From Verrucomicrobiales bacterium (GTDB lineage Bacteria > Verrucomicrobiota > Verrucomicrobiia > Limisphaerales > UBA9464), in contig SYEM01000249.1 of assembly GCA_005801385.1 (NCBI GenBank), positions 1-33,284 of the forward strand: a stretch of DNA of 33,284 nt. The letters are read 5' to 3'. Made by a program: the position numbers and the translations under genes. Numbering within the stretch: position 1 is the first letter of the stretch; the number at the start of each line of letters is the position of its first letter. This document shows, piece after piece, positions 21,528 to 30,486 of this stretch. Below the pieces are notes generated by a model that worked only from the letters and a program-made list of their open reading frames with translations, did not search any database and had not been told where the DNA came from.

Positions 21528-24512
21528 ATGATCGGCCCCTGCTCCGCGATGCAGCTCCTCCGCAACTGGGGCGCCGCACTGGTGGTGGCCTGCCTCGCAG
21601 CAGGAACCACCGCCTCCGGAGCCGAGCCCTCCTCTCCGGACCGCACGGCCGAGTGGGAGGCCCTGTTCCAGTCCCGGGCCGAACGCTGGTCACTCAGGCC
21701 CGTGACATCGCCCGTCATCCCGGAGGTCCGGGACGGCGCGTGGGCGAAGGATGCCGTGGATCGGTTCATCCTGTCCCGACTCGAGGCCGCCGGCATCCGG
21801 CCCGCCGAGCCGGCGCCGCCCCAAATATGGCTGCGCCGAGTGCATGTGGCGCTGACAGGACTCCCACCGGACCCCGAGACCACCCTCACGTTCCTCCGGG
21901 ACCCTTCCGACACGGCACGGGTCCGGATCGTGGACCGGCTCCTCGCCTCACCCCGGTTCGGGGAACGCTGGGCCCGCCACTGGATGGATCTCGTGCGGTT
22001 CGCCGAATCCTATGGCCATGAGCAGGACTACCCCATCGCCAACGCCTGGCGCTACCGGGACTACCTCATCCGCGCCTTCAACGAGGACCTTCCCTACGAT
22101 CGTTTTGTCGCCGAACACATCGCCGGGGACCTCCTCCCGGCTCCCCGCCATGCCACTGCGGGCGGCTGGAACGAATCCGTCGTCGCCACGGGCTTCTGGT
22201 ATCTCCACCAGGCCACCCATGCCCCCGTCGACCTGCTCCAGGACGAGGCCGACCGGATCGACAACCAGGTCGACGTCTTCTCCAAGACCTTCCTCGGACT
22301 GACGGTCTCCTGCGCCCGGTGCCATCACCACAAGTTCGATGCCATCGCCATGGAGGACTACTATGGGCTGACCGCCTTTCTCCGCGGCGCGCGGCAGGAC
22401 AGCGCCGTGCTCGATCCCGAGGGCTCCCTCGGAACACAGGCCGCCGAGCTGGAGGAGCTCCATGCCCGACAGACCCCCAGGCTGCGCTCCGTGGTCCGAA
22501 GAGCCATCCGGGAGGGTGCCCCTCGTCTGAAGGACCATGTCCTCGCCGCGGAACGGATCGCAGCGGTTCTCTCGGCGGCCGGCTCGACCCACCGCATGGA
22601 TCCGCCCCCGGAGGAGGTGGTCCGGGCGGCCGCCGCGCAGGGACTGGACGCCCGGACCCTCGCACGCTGGGTGACGGCGCTCCGGGAGCTCAAACCGGGG
22701 GACACCCAGCATCCCCTTGCCAGCGTGGTGTCCCCAACCCAGAGGCCTCCCACCCAGAAAGCCGAGGCCGCAGGCGCCCCACGCCCGGGGGACCAGCCGA
22801 TCGCGATGGATCCCCAACAGGGCTTCGCCAGCGGCCACGCGTTTGCATCGAAGCCAACGCCGCCAGCCGCCTGGCGCTTCGTCGAGGACCAGGTCGATTT
22901 CCTTCCGGCGGGGGTCCTCCATAGCGGATACCTCGCGCCGGGATTCGAGGGGACCCTTCGGACCGCCACCTTCACCCTCACGGAACCCCACCTCCACCTG
23001 CGCCTCGCCGGTCGGAGTGGTCGGGTGAAGCTCATCCTCGCCCGCTATGCCCTGCGGGAGTTCAACCCGCTCCTCTTCGAGCGCACCCAGTTCGATGTGG
23101 ACACCGGCGGCCGCTTCCAGTGGTTCTCCATTCCCGACCTGAAACGCCATCTCGGGAAGTCGGTGTACCTCGAGTTCCTCGACGGAGGCGACGGGGACCT
23201 CGCCATCGGACAGGTCCTGATGTCCCACGAGGCCACACCGCCACCGGATCCGCCGCTCCTCCCGGACCCCGGCCGCGGGGACACACTCGAGTCGCGGGCC
23301 ACCGCCCTGGAACGCTCCGTCCAGGAAGGGCTCCGCCGCTGGTCCCGCGGAGAGGATCCCGGTCCGGACCTCGGTCGGATCTCCTGGCTCTCGCGACACG
23401 GTCTGCTCGACTGGGGTCGACAGGGCGACACGATTGCAACGCTGGCTCGGGAGCATCGTCGGGTCGCGACCGCCGTGGGTGACCCGGTCCGGGCCCTCGC
23501 CATGACCCGGGGAAACCTCGAGCCGACGCGGGTGCAGCTGCGCGGGGATCCCCGGAAACCCGGGCCCGAGATCCCACCCCGGTTTCCCAGGGCCCTCTCC
23601 TCCTCGCGCCCCGATGGCCCCCGCTGCGACGGCGGACGCCTCGAACTCGCCGCCCGGGTGACCGACCCCGCCAATCCGCTCACCCACCGGGTCTTCGTCA
23701 ACCGCATCTGGGCCCACCTCTTCGGTGTCGGGCTCGTCCCGTCGGTCGACAACTTCGGTGCCCTGGGACAGGACCCGACCCATCCGGAACTGCTCGACCA
23801 CCTCGTGGTCTCATTCCGTCAGGGTGGCGGCTCGGCGAAGCCGCTGATCCGACGGCTGTGCCTGACCCGCACGTTCGGGATGTCCAGCACGCCGTCCGAT
23901 CCGGAGGCGGAGCGACGGGATCCCGACAACACGCTGCTGCATCGCATGCGCCTGCGCCGGCTCGAGGGCGAGGCGATCCGGGACTCCCTGCTCGCCGTGT
24001 CGGGGCGGATCGACTCGGCCATGTTCGGTCCCTCCGTCCTCACCCATTTCACCCCCTTCATGGGGGACCGCATGTGGGTGAAGAACCCCTCGGGGCCCCT
24101 CGACGGCGCGGGTCGCCGGACCGTGTACCAGGAGACGCGCCGGAACTTCCTGTCGCCCTTCCAGCTGGCCTTCGACCTCCCGATTCCCGATTCGACCGTG
24201 GGCCAGCGCTCCGTCTCCAACGTGCCCGGTCAGGCCCTCGCCCTGATGAACGATCCCTTTGTCCGGGACCAGGCCAGGGTCTGGTCGGAACGGCTCCTCG
24301 CCGGACCTCCGGCCACTCCCCGTGAACGGATCCGGTCCCTCTACCTCGAGGCCCTGGGGAGATTCCCGGACGACGCGGAGACGGAGGCCCTGCTTCGGCT
24401 GGTGGGGCATCGGCAGGGAGAACCGTCCAAGGACAGCGAGGTCGTCGAGGAGACCTGGACCGAGGCCTGCCATGTGATGTTCCTGCTCAAGGAGTTCCGG
24501 TATGTGCCCTGA
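21528..24512 (+). CDS. DUF1549/DUF1553 exported protein lacking the N-terminal cytochrome domain
   Basis: This 994-residue protein has a hydrophobic export segment (NWGAALVVACLAAGTTASGA) and starts at the ATG at 21528 or 21549. DUF1549 (PSCyt2) spans about residues 70-290, with AVDRFILSRLEAAGI, LTGLPPDPE, ERWARHWMDLVRFAES and YDRFVAEHIAGDLLP. It ends in C262-AR-C265-H266-HHKFD, a CxxCH that could bind haem c or a metal. A sugar-binding-like beta region (about 445-570) separates it from DUF1553 (about 690-960; LTHRVFVNRIWAHLFGVGLV, LMNDPFVRDQARVW). The usual PSCyt1 cytochrome domain is absent, unlike the homologue at 30487. The 3' end overlaps the DUF1501 gene by 11 bases. The biochemical role of this family is unsettled. 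Confidence 0.88.
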   Translation: MIGPCSAMQLLRNWGAALVVACLAAGTTASGAEPSSPDRTAEWEALFQSRAERWSLRPVTSPVIPEVRDGAWAKDAVDRFILSRLEAAGIRPAEPAPPQIWLRRVHVALTGLPPDPETTLTFLRDPSDTARVRIVDRLLASPRFGERWARHWMDLVRFAESYGHEQDYPIANAWRYRDYLIRAFNEDLPYDRFVAEHIAGDLLPAPRHATAGGWNESVVATGFWYLHQATHAPVDLLQDEADRIDNQVDVFSKTFLGLTVSCARCHHHKFDAIAMEDYYGLTAFLRGARQDSAVLDPEGSLGTQAAELEELHARQTPRLRSVVRRAIREGAPRLKDHVLAAERIAAVLSAAGSTHRMDPPPEEVVRAAAAQGLDARTLARWVTALRELKPGDTQHPLASVVSPTQRPPTQKAEAAGAPRPGDQPIAMDPQQGFASGHAFASKPTPPAAWRFVEDQVDFLPAGVLHSGYLAPGFEGTLRTATFTLTEPHLHLRLAGRSGRVKLILARYALREFNPLLFERTQFDVDTGGRFQWFSIPDLKRHLGKSVYLEFLDGGDGDLAIGQVLMSHEATPPPDPPLLPDPGRGDTLESRATALERSVQEGLRRWSRGEDPGPDLGRISWLSRHGLLDWGRQGDTIATLAREHRRVATAVGDPVRALAMTRGNLEPTRVQLRGDPRKPGPEIPPRFPRALSSSRPDGPRCDGGRLELAARVTDPANPLTHRVFVNRIWAHLFGVGLVPSVDNFGALGQDPTHPELLDHLVVSFRQGGGSAKPLIRRLCLTRTFGMSSTPSDPEAERRDPDNTLLHRMRLRRLEGEAIRDSLLAVSGRIDSAMFGPSVLTHFTPFMGDRMWVKNPSGPLDGAGRRTVYQETRRNFLSPFQLAFDLPIPDSTVGQRSVSNVPGQALALMNDPFVRDQARVWSERLLAGPPATPRERIRSLYLEALGRFPDDAETEALLRLVGHRQGEPSKDSEVVEETWTEACHVMFLLKEFRYVP

Positions 24513-25935
24513 ACACCCCACCCCTCCGGATCCCTCAGGACGACTCGTCGGAATGACCCGTCGTCGCATGCTGCGCGAGGGAGCCCTTGGGTTCGGGGCC
24601 GTGGCGCTCGCATCGCTCCTGGCCGAGGACGGGCGATCCACGATCCGTCCGGTCCGGCTCCCCACGGCCCGACCCAAAGCACGGAACATCATTTTCCTCT
24701 ACATGGACGGCGGGGTGTCACAGGTGGACACGTTCGATCCGAAGCCGCGACTGACCCGCGAGGACGGCAAGCCATTCGGGTTGAAGGCGGAACCGACCCA
24801 GTTCGAGGACAACGGGGCGGTGCTCGGGAGTCCGTGGGCCTTCCGCCATCATGGGCAGAGCGGACTCGAGATCAGCGACCTGTTCCCCTCCCTCGCCCGC
24901 TGCGCCGACGACCTCTGTGTGGTCCGGTCGATGGTCTCCAACTTCTCCGAACACAACGCCGCCAACTACTTCCTCCACTGCGGCACCGGCATGGCCGGCC
25001 GTCCCTCGATGGGCGCCTGGGCGACCTACGGCCTGGGATCCGACGCCGCGGACCTCCCGGGATATGTCGTGCTGGATGGCGGACTCACGCCATCGGGTGG
25101 ACTCGACTGCTTCGGTGCGGGATTCCTCCCGGCAACCCACCAGGCCTCCCTGCTCCGGAACCAGTCCCCCGCCCTCGCCAACATCCAGCCGCTGGAGCGC
25201 GTCCCGGACCTCCAACGGCTGAAGCTCGACACCGTGCGTCGCCTGGATGCGGCGGGCCTCGGTTCCCTGGGGCGGCACGACGCCCTCGAGTCGGCCATCG
25301 CCAACCAGGAGCTGGCGGCCCGGATGCAGATGTCGGTCCCGGACGCCACGGACATCACGGGCGAGTCGGCGGCCACGCGTCGGCTCTACGGGATGGACGC
25401 CGCGTTCGAACACACGCGGAGCTACGGCCGGCAGTGTCTCGTGGCGCGCCGGCTGGTGGAACGCGGGGTGCGGTTCATCGAGCTCACCTGTCCCCGGGCG
25501 CACGGCAATGCCCGATGGGACGCTCACGGCGACCTCCGCAACAACCACTCCCTCAATGCCCGGGCCGTCGACCAGCCCATCGCGGGACTCCTCAGCGACC
25601 TGAAGGCTCGAGGACTCCTCGATGAGACCCTCGTGCTGTTCTCCGGCGAGTTTGGCCGGACCCCGTTCGCCCAGGGACGCGATGGACGCGATCACAACCC
25701 GTTCGGCTTCAGCCTCTGGATGGCCGGCGGCGGGGTCCGTGGCGGCATCGCCCATGGTTCGACCGACGAGTATGGCTACAAGGCGGTGGAGAACCGCGTC
25801 GAGGTCCACGATCTCCACGCCACGCTGCTCCATCTGCTGGGGCTCGACCACGAGCGGCTCACCTTCCGATTCGGCGGCCGGGACCATCGACTCACCGATG
25901 TCCACGGACATGTCGTGCGCCCCATTCTGGCATGA
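24502..25935 (+). CDS. DUF1501 family exported protein (alkaline-phosphatase/sulfatase-like fold)
   Basis: This 477-residue protein of the DUF1501 family is the regular genomic partner of DUF1549/DUF1553 proteins. The N-terminus has a Tat-like signal, TRRRMLREGALGFGAVALAS, around residues 19-38. Typical blocks are NIIFLYMDGGVSQVDTFDPK, SNFSEHNAANYFLHCGTGM, RQCLVARRLVERGVRFIEL, LVLFSGEFGRTPFAQGRDGR, DHNPFGFSLWMAGGGVRGG, and DLHATLLHLLGLDHERLTF. The metal-site-like residues of the alkaline-phosphatase fold (Asp in MDGG, Glu/Arg in GEFGRTP, the HNPFGF His) are present. The start at 24502 overlaps the upstream gene by 11 bases, giving translational coupling. It should be exported folded; the substrate is unknown. 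Confidence 0.92.
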   Translation: MCPEHPTPPDPSGRLVGMTRRRMLREGALGFGAVALASLLAEDGRSTIRPVRLPTARPKARNIIFLYMDGGVSQVDTFDPKPRLTREDGKPFGLKAEPTQFEDNGAVLGSPWAFRHHGQSGLEISDLFPSLARCADDLCVVRSMVSNFSEHNAANYFLHCGTGMAGRPSMGAWATYGLGSDAADLPGYVVLDGGLTPSGGLDCFGAGFLPATHQASLLRNQSPALANIQPLERVPDLQRLKLDTVRRLDAAGLGSLGRHDALESAIANQELAARMQMSVPDATDITGESAATRRLYGMDAAFEHTRSYGRQCLVARRLVERGVRFIELTCPRAHGNARWDAHGDLRNNHSLNARAVDQPIAGLLSDLKARGLLDETLVLFSGEFGRTPFAQGRDGRDHNPFGFSLWMAGGGVRGGIAHGSTDEYGYKAVENRVEVHDLHATLLHLLGLDHERLTFRFGGRDHRLTDVHGHVVRPILA

Positions 25936-25981
25936 CGGCATCGCCGCGTGGGTCCCCGCCCAGAAAGTCCTGAGTCGGGCG

Positions 25982-26010
25982 TTGAGACTTGGGCGCCGCA
26001 CCCGTTAACT
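25982..26010 (+). promoter_or_regulatory. Possible promoter of the Gfo/Idh/MocA gene
   Basis: TTGAGA (25982-25987), a 17-nt spacer and TTAACT (26005-26010) lie 23 bases before the ATG at 26034. Shifting the -10 to TAACTC gives the 18-nt spacer seen elsewhere in the window. This suggests that the gene can be transcribed separately from the DUF1501 operon. Confidence 0.35.
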
Positions 26011-26033
26011 CTTCCCTCTCCCACCTTCTGCCC

Positions 26034-27392
<1,359 letters not shown>

Positions 27393-27524
27393 GGCGGGGA
27401 AGCAAGTCGAGAGCTGACGGCTGAAAGTTCAAACCCGGCTGGGCCGTCCCCATGTTGCGAATCACGGCAGCTCCGAACCCGAAGATCCTGGTGGCCCACG
27501 TCTTCACAATCTCCTCCCCCCTTC

Positions 27525-27548
27525 GCGTCTCCGCGTCCCTGCGTGAGT
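27525..27548. repeat. Solitary MITE-type terminal repeat
   Basis: GCGTCTCCGCGTCCCTGCGT followed by GAGT matches the right inverted end of the elements at 6418 and 7217. No left end lies within the 130 bases upstream, so this is a decayed or partial copy. It sits about 30 bases before the start of the spermidine-synthase-like gene, in its leader or promoter region. Confidence 0.6.
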
Positions 27549-27576
27549 CCCTCTGACACCGTCGGGAGTCGTCCCA

Positions 27577-30168
27577 GTGCCCGGCCCTGTGCTCCCAACC
27601 CTTCGACTCCTCTTCACACTGTCCGGCGCCGCCGGACTCGGACTCCAGCTCGCCTGGACCCGCATGCTGTCGCTGGGACTCGGACAGGAAATCCCCGCGA
27701 CCTTCGGGGTGCTGACCACCTTCTTCGGCGGCCTGGCCGGCGGTGCCTGGTGGTGGCATCGACAGCGGGACGATCCCCGCGCGCAGGCCCTCCGCTGTGC
27801 CGGTCTTGAAGGTCTGATCGGAAGCTGGGCCCTGCTCTCCGCCTGGCTCATTCCGATGGCGTCCGAGGCGTCGTGGCAGGCCCTGGGCCCGGCACCGTCG
27901 CAGGCCATCCACTGGCTCGCCTGCCTCCTCCTACCCGGACTCACCCTCCTGCCCGCCACGCTGGCCATGGGAGCGACCCTCCCGGCGATCGAACACCTCG
28001 CCTCCCAGCTGCACCCCACGAACTCCCACCGCCAGATCGGCCCCCTCTACGCCGCCAACACCTTCGGTGCCGTCCTGGGAGTCGGTCTCGCCATCCTCTG
28101 GATCCAACCCACCCTGGGCCTGCCCAACTCCGTGAAGATCTTCGCAGGGGGCAACCTCCTCTGCGCCCTCGTCCTCGCAGCCATCGGTCTCGCACGGAAG
28201 TCCGATACTACCCCCGCTCCGTCCTCGAGGACTCCGCGGCCGGCACCGGCACCCCGTCGAGCAGCGCCGGCTTCCAGCGGCACGAGGTCCCTGTCCCGAC
28301 TTGGGCTTCTCCTCTGGACGACGGGGCTTGTCGGAATCGGATACGAGCTGCTCGCCACAAGGCTGCTGAGCCAGGTCCTTGAGGACACCGTCTTCACCTA
28401 CGCCGCGATCCTGTCCTTGTACCTGATCGGGACCGCCATCGGCGCCGCGCTGCAGAACCGGCTCGCTCCGGACCCGGCCCATGCCGCCCCCAGGCTGCTT
28501 GTGGCACTCGCCGCCACGTTGGCCCTTGCCGGATGGACCTTCCCCATCACCGGAGCCCTGAACGAACTGCTCCGTGGTCTGATGGGCAACGGAACCCTCG
28601 CCTCGATCCTCGCCGAGTTTGGTGTGGCCGCGTCCGTCATGACCCTGCCATCGGTCGTGATGGGACTCCTCTTCGGCACCCTCGCCACCGGGGCCCGTGT
28701 TTCGCCGATGGGACTCGCGCGCGGTGTCGCCTGGAATCTCACCGGTGCGGCTCTCGCCCCGATCGTGGTCGGACTCGGCCTCCTTCCAGCGCTCGGCTCC
28801 CGCTGGACCCTGTGCATCCTTGGAACCGCCTACCTCGCCCTGCTCGGTCTCCTCTCCCTTCAGAAACGACAATGGATCGGCGTGATCGGGGTGGCGGTCG
28901 CGCTGTTCACAGTGCCCAAGAGTCTCCACCTGCAACAGCCTCCCCCGGGCAGCCAGATCCTCCACCTGGTGGAAGGGCCATCGGACACCGTCACGGTGGT
29001 ACGACAGCCCGACGGCAACCGGATCCTCCGCACCAACAACCGGTTCACCATGGGGGGCACCGCCTCTGCCATCGCGGAGCGTCGCCACGGTCATCTTCCC
29101 CTGCTGTTCCACCCGGATCCACGCAGAGCCCTCTTTCTCGGGGTGGGCACCGGGATTTCCTTCGCCTCCCTCGGGACCCATCCCGGACTCATCGCCGACG
29201 GGGTCGAACTCGTACCCGAGGTCGCCGACCTCCAAGCCGCATTCGCACCCCAGAACGACCATGGCGCCCAGCTCCGACTCCACGTCGCCGACGCCCGCCG
29301 CTTCGTGCGGGGTTCGAACGCCCGGTACGACGTGGTCATTGCCGACCTCTTCCATCCGGCCCGTGACGGCGCGGCGGGGCTCTACACCCGCGAGCACTTC
29401 GTCGCCATCCGACAACGCCTTGCCGACGGCGGGCTCTTCTGTCAGTGGCTGCCCCTCTTCCAGCTCGATCTGGCCACGCTGCGCTCGATCACCGCGACGT
29501 TCCTGTCGGTCTTCCCCGACGCCCAGGCGCTGCTGCTGCGCTTCAACGCCGACACCCCCGTGCTGGGTCTGGTGGGAGGCACCGGGCCGCTCCGGGTGGA
29601 TCCCGCGGTGCTGGCGCAGCGGGTTTCCAATCCCGAGCTACGGGACGCGCTCAAGCCCTTGGCGCTGGCCGACATCTGGCCGGTCGCGGGATGCTGGTTT
29701 GCCGATGCCCCCTGGCTTCGCGATCTGGCAGGGGATGCCAGAATCAACACCGATGCCAACCCGGTCGTGCTGTTTGAGGCCCCCAGGACCCTGACGCGAT
29801 TCCCGATGCCCGGACATCGTCTGCTTGGCCAGCTCCTCGATCGGCCGCGGCCGGTTCCCTCGACCCTGTTCACCGGAGTGTTTCCGGAGTGGCGGCAGCG
29901 GTTTGACGAGTATCTGGCGGCGCGCGACGCCTATCTGCGTGGGGTGATCGCCGAGGTGGATGGGGATGGAATTAGGGCGGAACAGGGATTCTGGGCGAGT
30001 CTTCGCCTGAGCCGGGACTTCACCAGCGGGTACGCGCAACTTGTCTCCCGCGCCACGGCTCAGGCCCGGACCGATCCCGAGAAGGCCCGTCGGATCCTCG
30101 ACGAACTGACCACCGCCCGTCCCGACCTCAAGGTCGCTGCCGAACTGCGCCGCCGTCTGGGCCTTTGA
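27577..30168 (+). CDS. Membrane-bound spermidine-synthase-like protein (fused transporter-like and SAM-fold domains)
   Basis: This 863-residue protein has two blocks of hydrophobic helices. Each opens with the signature of this family (GAAGLGLQLAWTRMLSLGLG near residue 18; VGIGYELLATRLLSQVLEDT near 255). A cytoplasmic spermidine-synthase/SAM-methyltransferase fold occupies about residues 465-680, with ALFLGVGTGISFASL, ADGVELVPEV and YDVVIADLFHPARDGAAGLY, and there is a C-terminal helical tail of about 130 residues. Some relatives are annotated as fused MFS/spermidine synthases, but polyamine synthesis by this type is not established. The start is a GTG at 27577, with no better ATG nearby. A Pro/Ala-rich linker (about 210-235) separates the membrane blocks. 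Confidence 0.85.
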   Translation: MPGPVLPTLRLLFTLSGAAGLGLQLAWTRMLSLGLGQEIPATFGVLTTFFGGLAGGAWWWHRQRDDPRAQALRCAGLEGLIGSWALLSAWLIPMASEASWQALGPAPSQAIHWLACLLLPGLTLLPATLAMGATLPAIEHLASQLHPTNSHRQIGPLYAANTFGAVLGVGLAILWIQPTLGLPNSVKIFAGGNLLCALVLAAIGLARKSDTTPAPSSRTPRPAPAPRRAAPASSGTRSLSRLGLLLWTTGLVGIGYELLATRLLSQVLEDTVFTYAAILSLYLIGTAIGAALQNRLAPDPAHAAPRLLVALAATLALAGWTFPITGALNELLRGLMGNGTLASILAEFGVAASVMTLPSVVMGLLFGTLATGARVSPMGLARGVAWNLTGAALAPIVVGLGLLPALGSRWTLCILGTAYLALLGLLSLQKRQWIGVIGVAVALFTVPKSLHLQQPPPGSQILHLVEGPSDTVTVVRQPDGNRILRTNNRFTMGGTASAIAERRHGHLPLLFHPDPRRALFLGVGTGISFASLGTHPGLIADGVELVPEVADLQAAFAPQNDHGAQLRLHVADARRFVRGSNARYDVVIADLFHPARDGAAGLYTREHFVAIRQRLADGGLFCQWLPLFQLDLATLRSITATFLSVFPDAQALLLRFNADTPVLGLVGGTGPLRVDPAVLAQRVSNPELRDALKPLALADIWPVAGCWFADAPWLRDLAGDARINTDANPVVLFEAPRTLTRFPMPGHRLLGQLLDRPRPVPSTLFTGVFPEWRQRFDEYLAARDAYLRGVIAEVDGDGIRAEQGFWASLRLSRDFTSGYAQLVSRATAQARTDPEKARRILDELTTARPDLKVAAELRRRLGL

Positions 30169-30215
30169 TCCTTCGTTCCCCGGTGGGCAAGTCCGTCCCA
30201 ACACCCGTCCGCTGA

Positions 30216-30257
30216 GTGCTGCAGCGCTTTGCGGCACATGGGCGTCCCCGACGCCCA
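30216..30257 (-). repeat. Family A double-hairpin repeat, copy 5 (reverse orientation)
   Basis: On the minus strand the order is TGGGCGT, loop, ACGCCCA (30257-30239), and then GTGCCGCAA, loop AGCG, CTGCAGCAC (30237-30216). Plus-strand arms are GTGCTGCAG (30216-30224) with TTGCGGCAC (30229-30237), and GGGCGT (30240-30245) with ACGCCC (30251-30256). The loop differs from the GGCA of the other copies, so this is a divergent member. Confidence 0.55.
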
Positions 30258-30331
30258 CCCACCCCAGGGTCTTACCGCCTGCCACTCCCGAACTGACCCC
30301 GGTAACCCCACCTCCAAGCCACACCCCTCGT

Positions 30332-30370
30332 GGGTGCTCCCGCACCCAGTCATGCAGGGCACTGTATCAC
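30332..30370 (+). repeat. Family A double-hairpin repeat, copy 4
   Basis: Hairpin 1 is GGGTGC (30332-30337), loop TCCC, GCACCC (30342-30347). Hairpin 2 is GTCATGCAG (30349-30357), loop GGCA, CTGTATCAC (30362-30370), with one mismatch and one G-T pair. The downstream flank CCACC matches copies 1 and 2. Confidence 0.65.
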
Positions 30371-30425
30371 CCACCTAACCCGGGCCGCGGGCAAGTTGCC
30401 GTCCGCTCTTCGCAAGCAGCCTCTG

Positions 30426-30455
30426 TTGACACCTCTCCACCTCACCGCGGAGACT
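30426..30455 (+). promoter_or_regulatory. Possible promoter of the PSCyt1-DUF1549-DUF1553 gene
   Basis: TTGACA (30426-30431), an 18-nt spacer and GAGACT (30450-30455) lie 31 bases before the ATG at 30487. The -10 has G instead of T at its first position but otherwise fits the TAGnCT shape. The leader length resembles those of the DUF5069 and second peroxiredoxin genes. Confidence 0.38.
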
Positions 30456-30486
30456 TCAGTCCATCTCCCCAGACCTACCGGTGTCC

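Larger units (their letters stand above)
30169..30486. other. Intergenic region with an inverted pair of family A repeats
   Basis: This 318-base gap between two plus-strand genes holds two family A double hairpins in opposite orientation (30216-30257 and 30332-30370), with their first hairpins facing each other across 74 bases. A promoter-like TTGACA with an 18-nt spacer follows at 30426. No open frame here looks like a gene. Confidence 0.65.

Noticed and set aside
21948-23801. A 617-codon minus-strand frame inside the DUF1549 gene
   Set aside because: It is a shadow of the conserved plus-strand gene; the Gly/Val/Glu-rich translation is typical of antisense frames in high-GC DNA.
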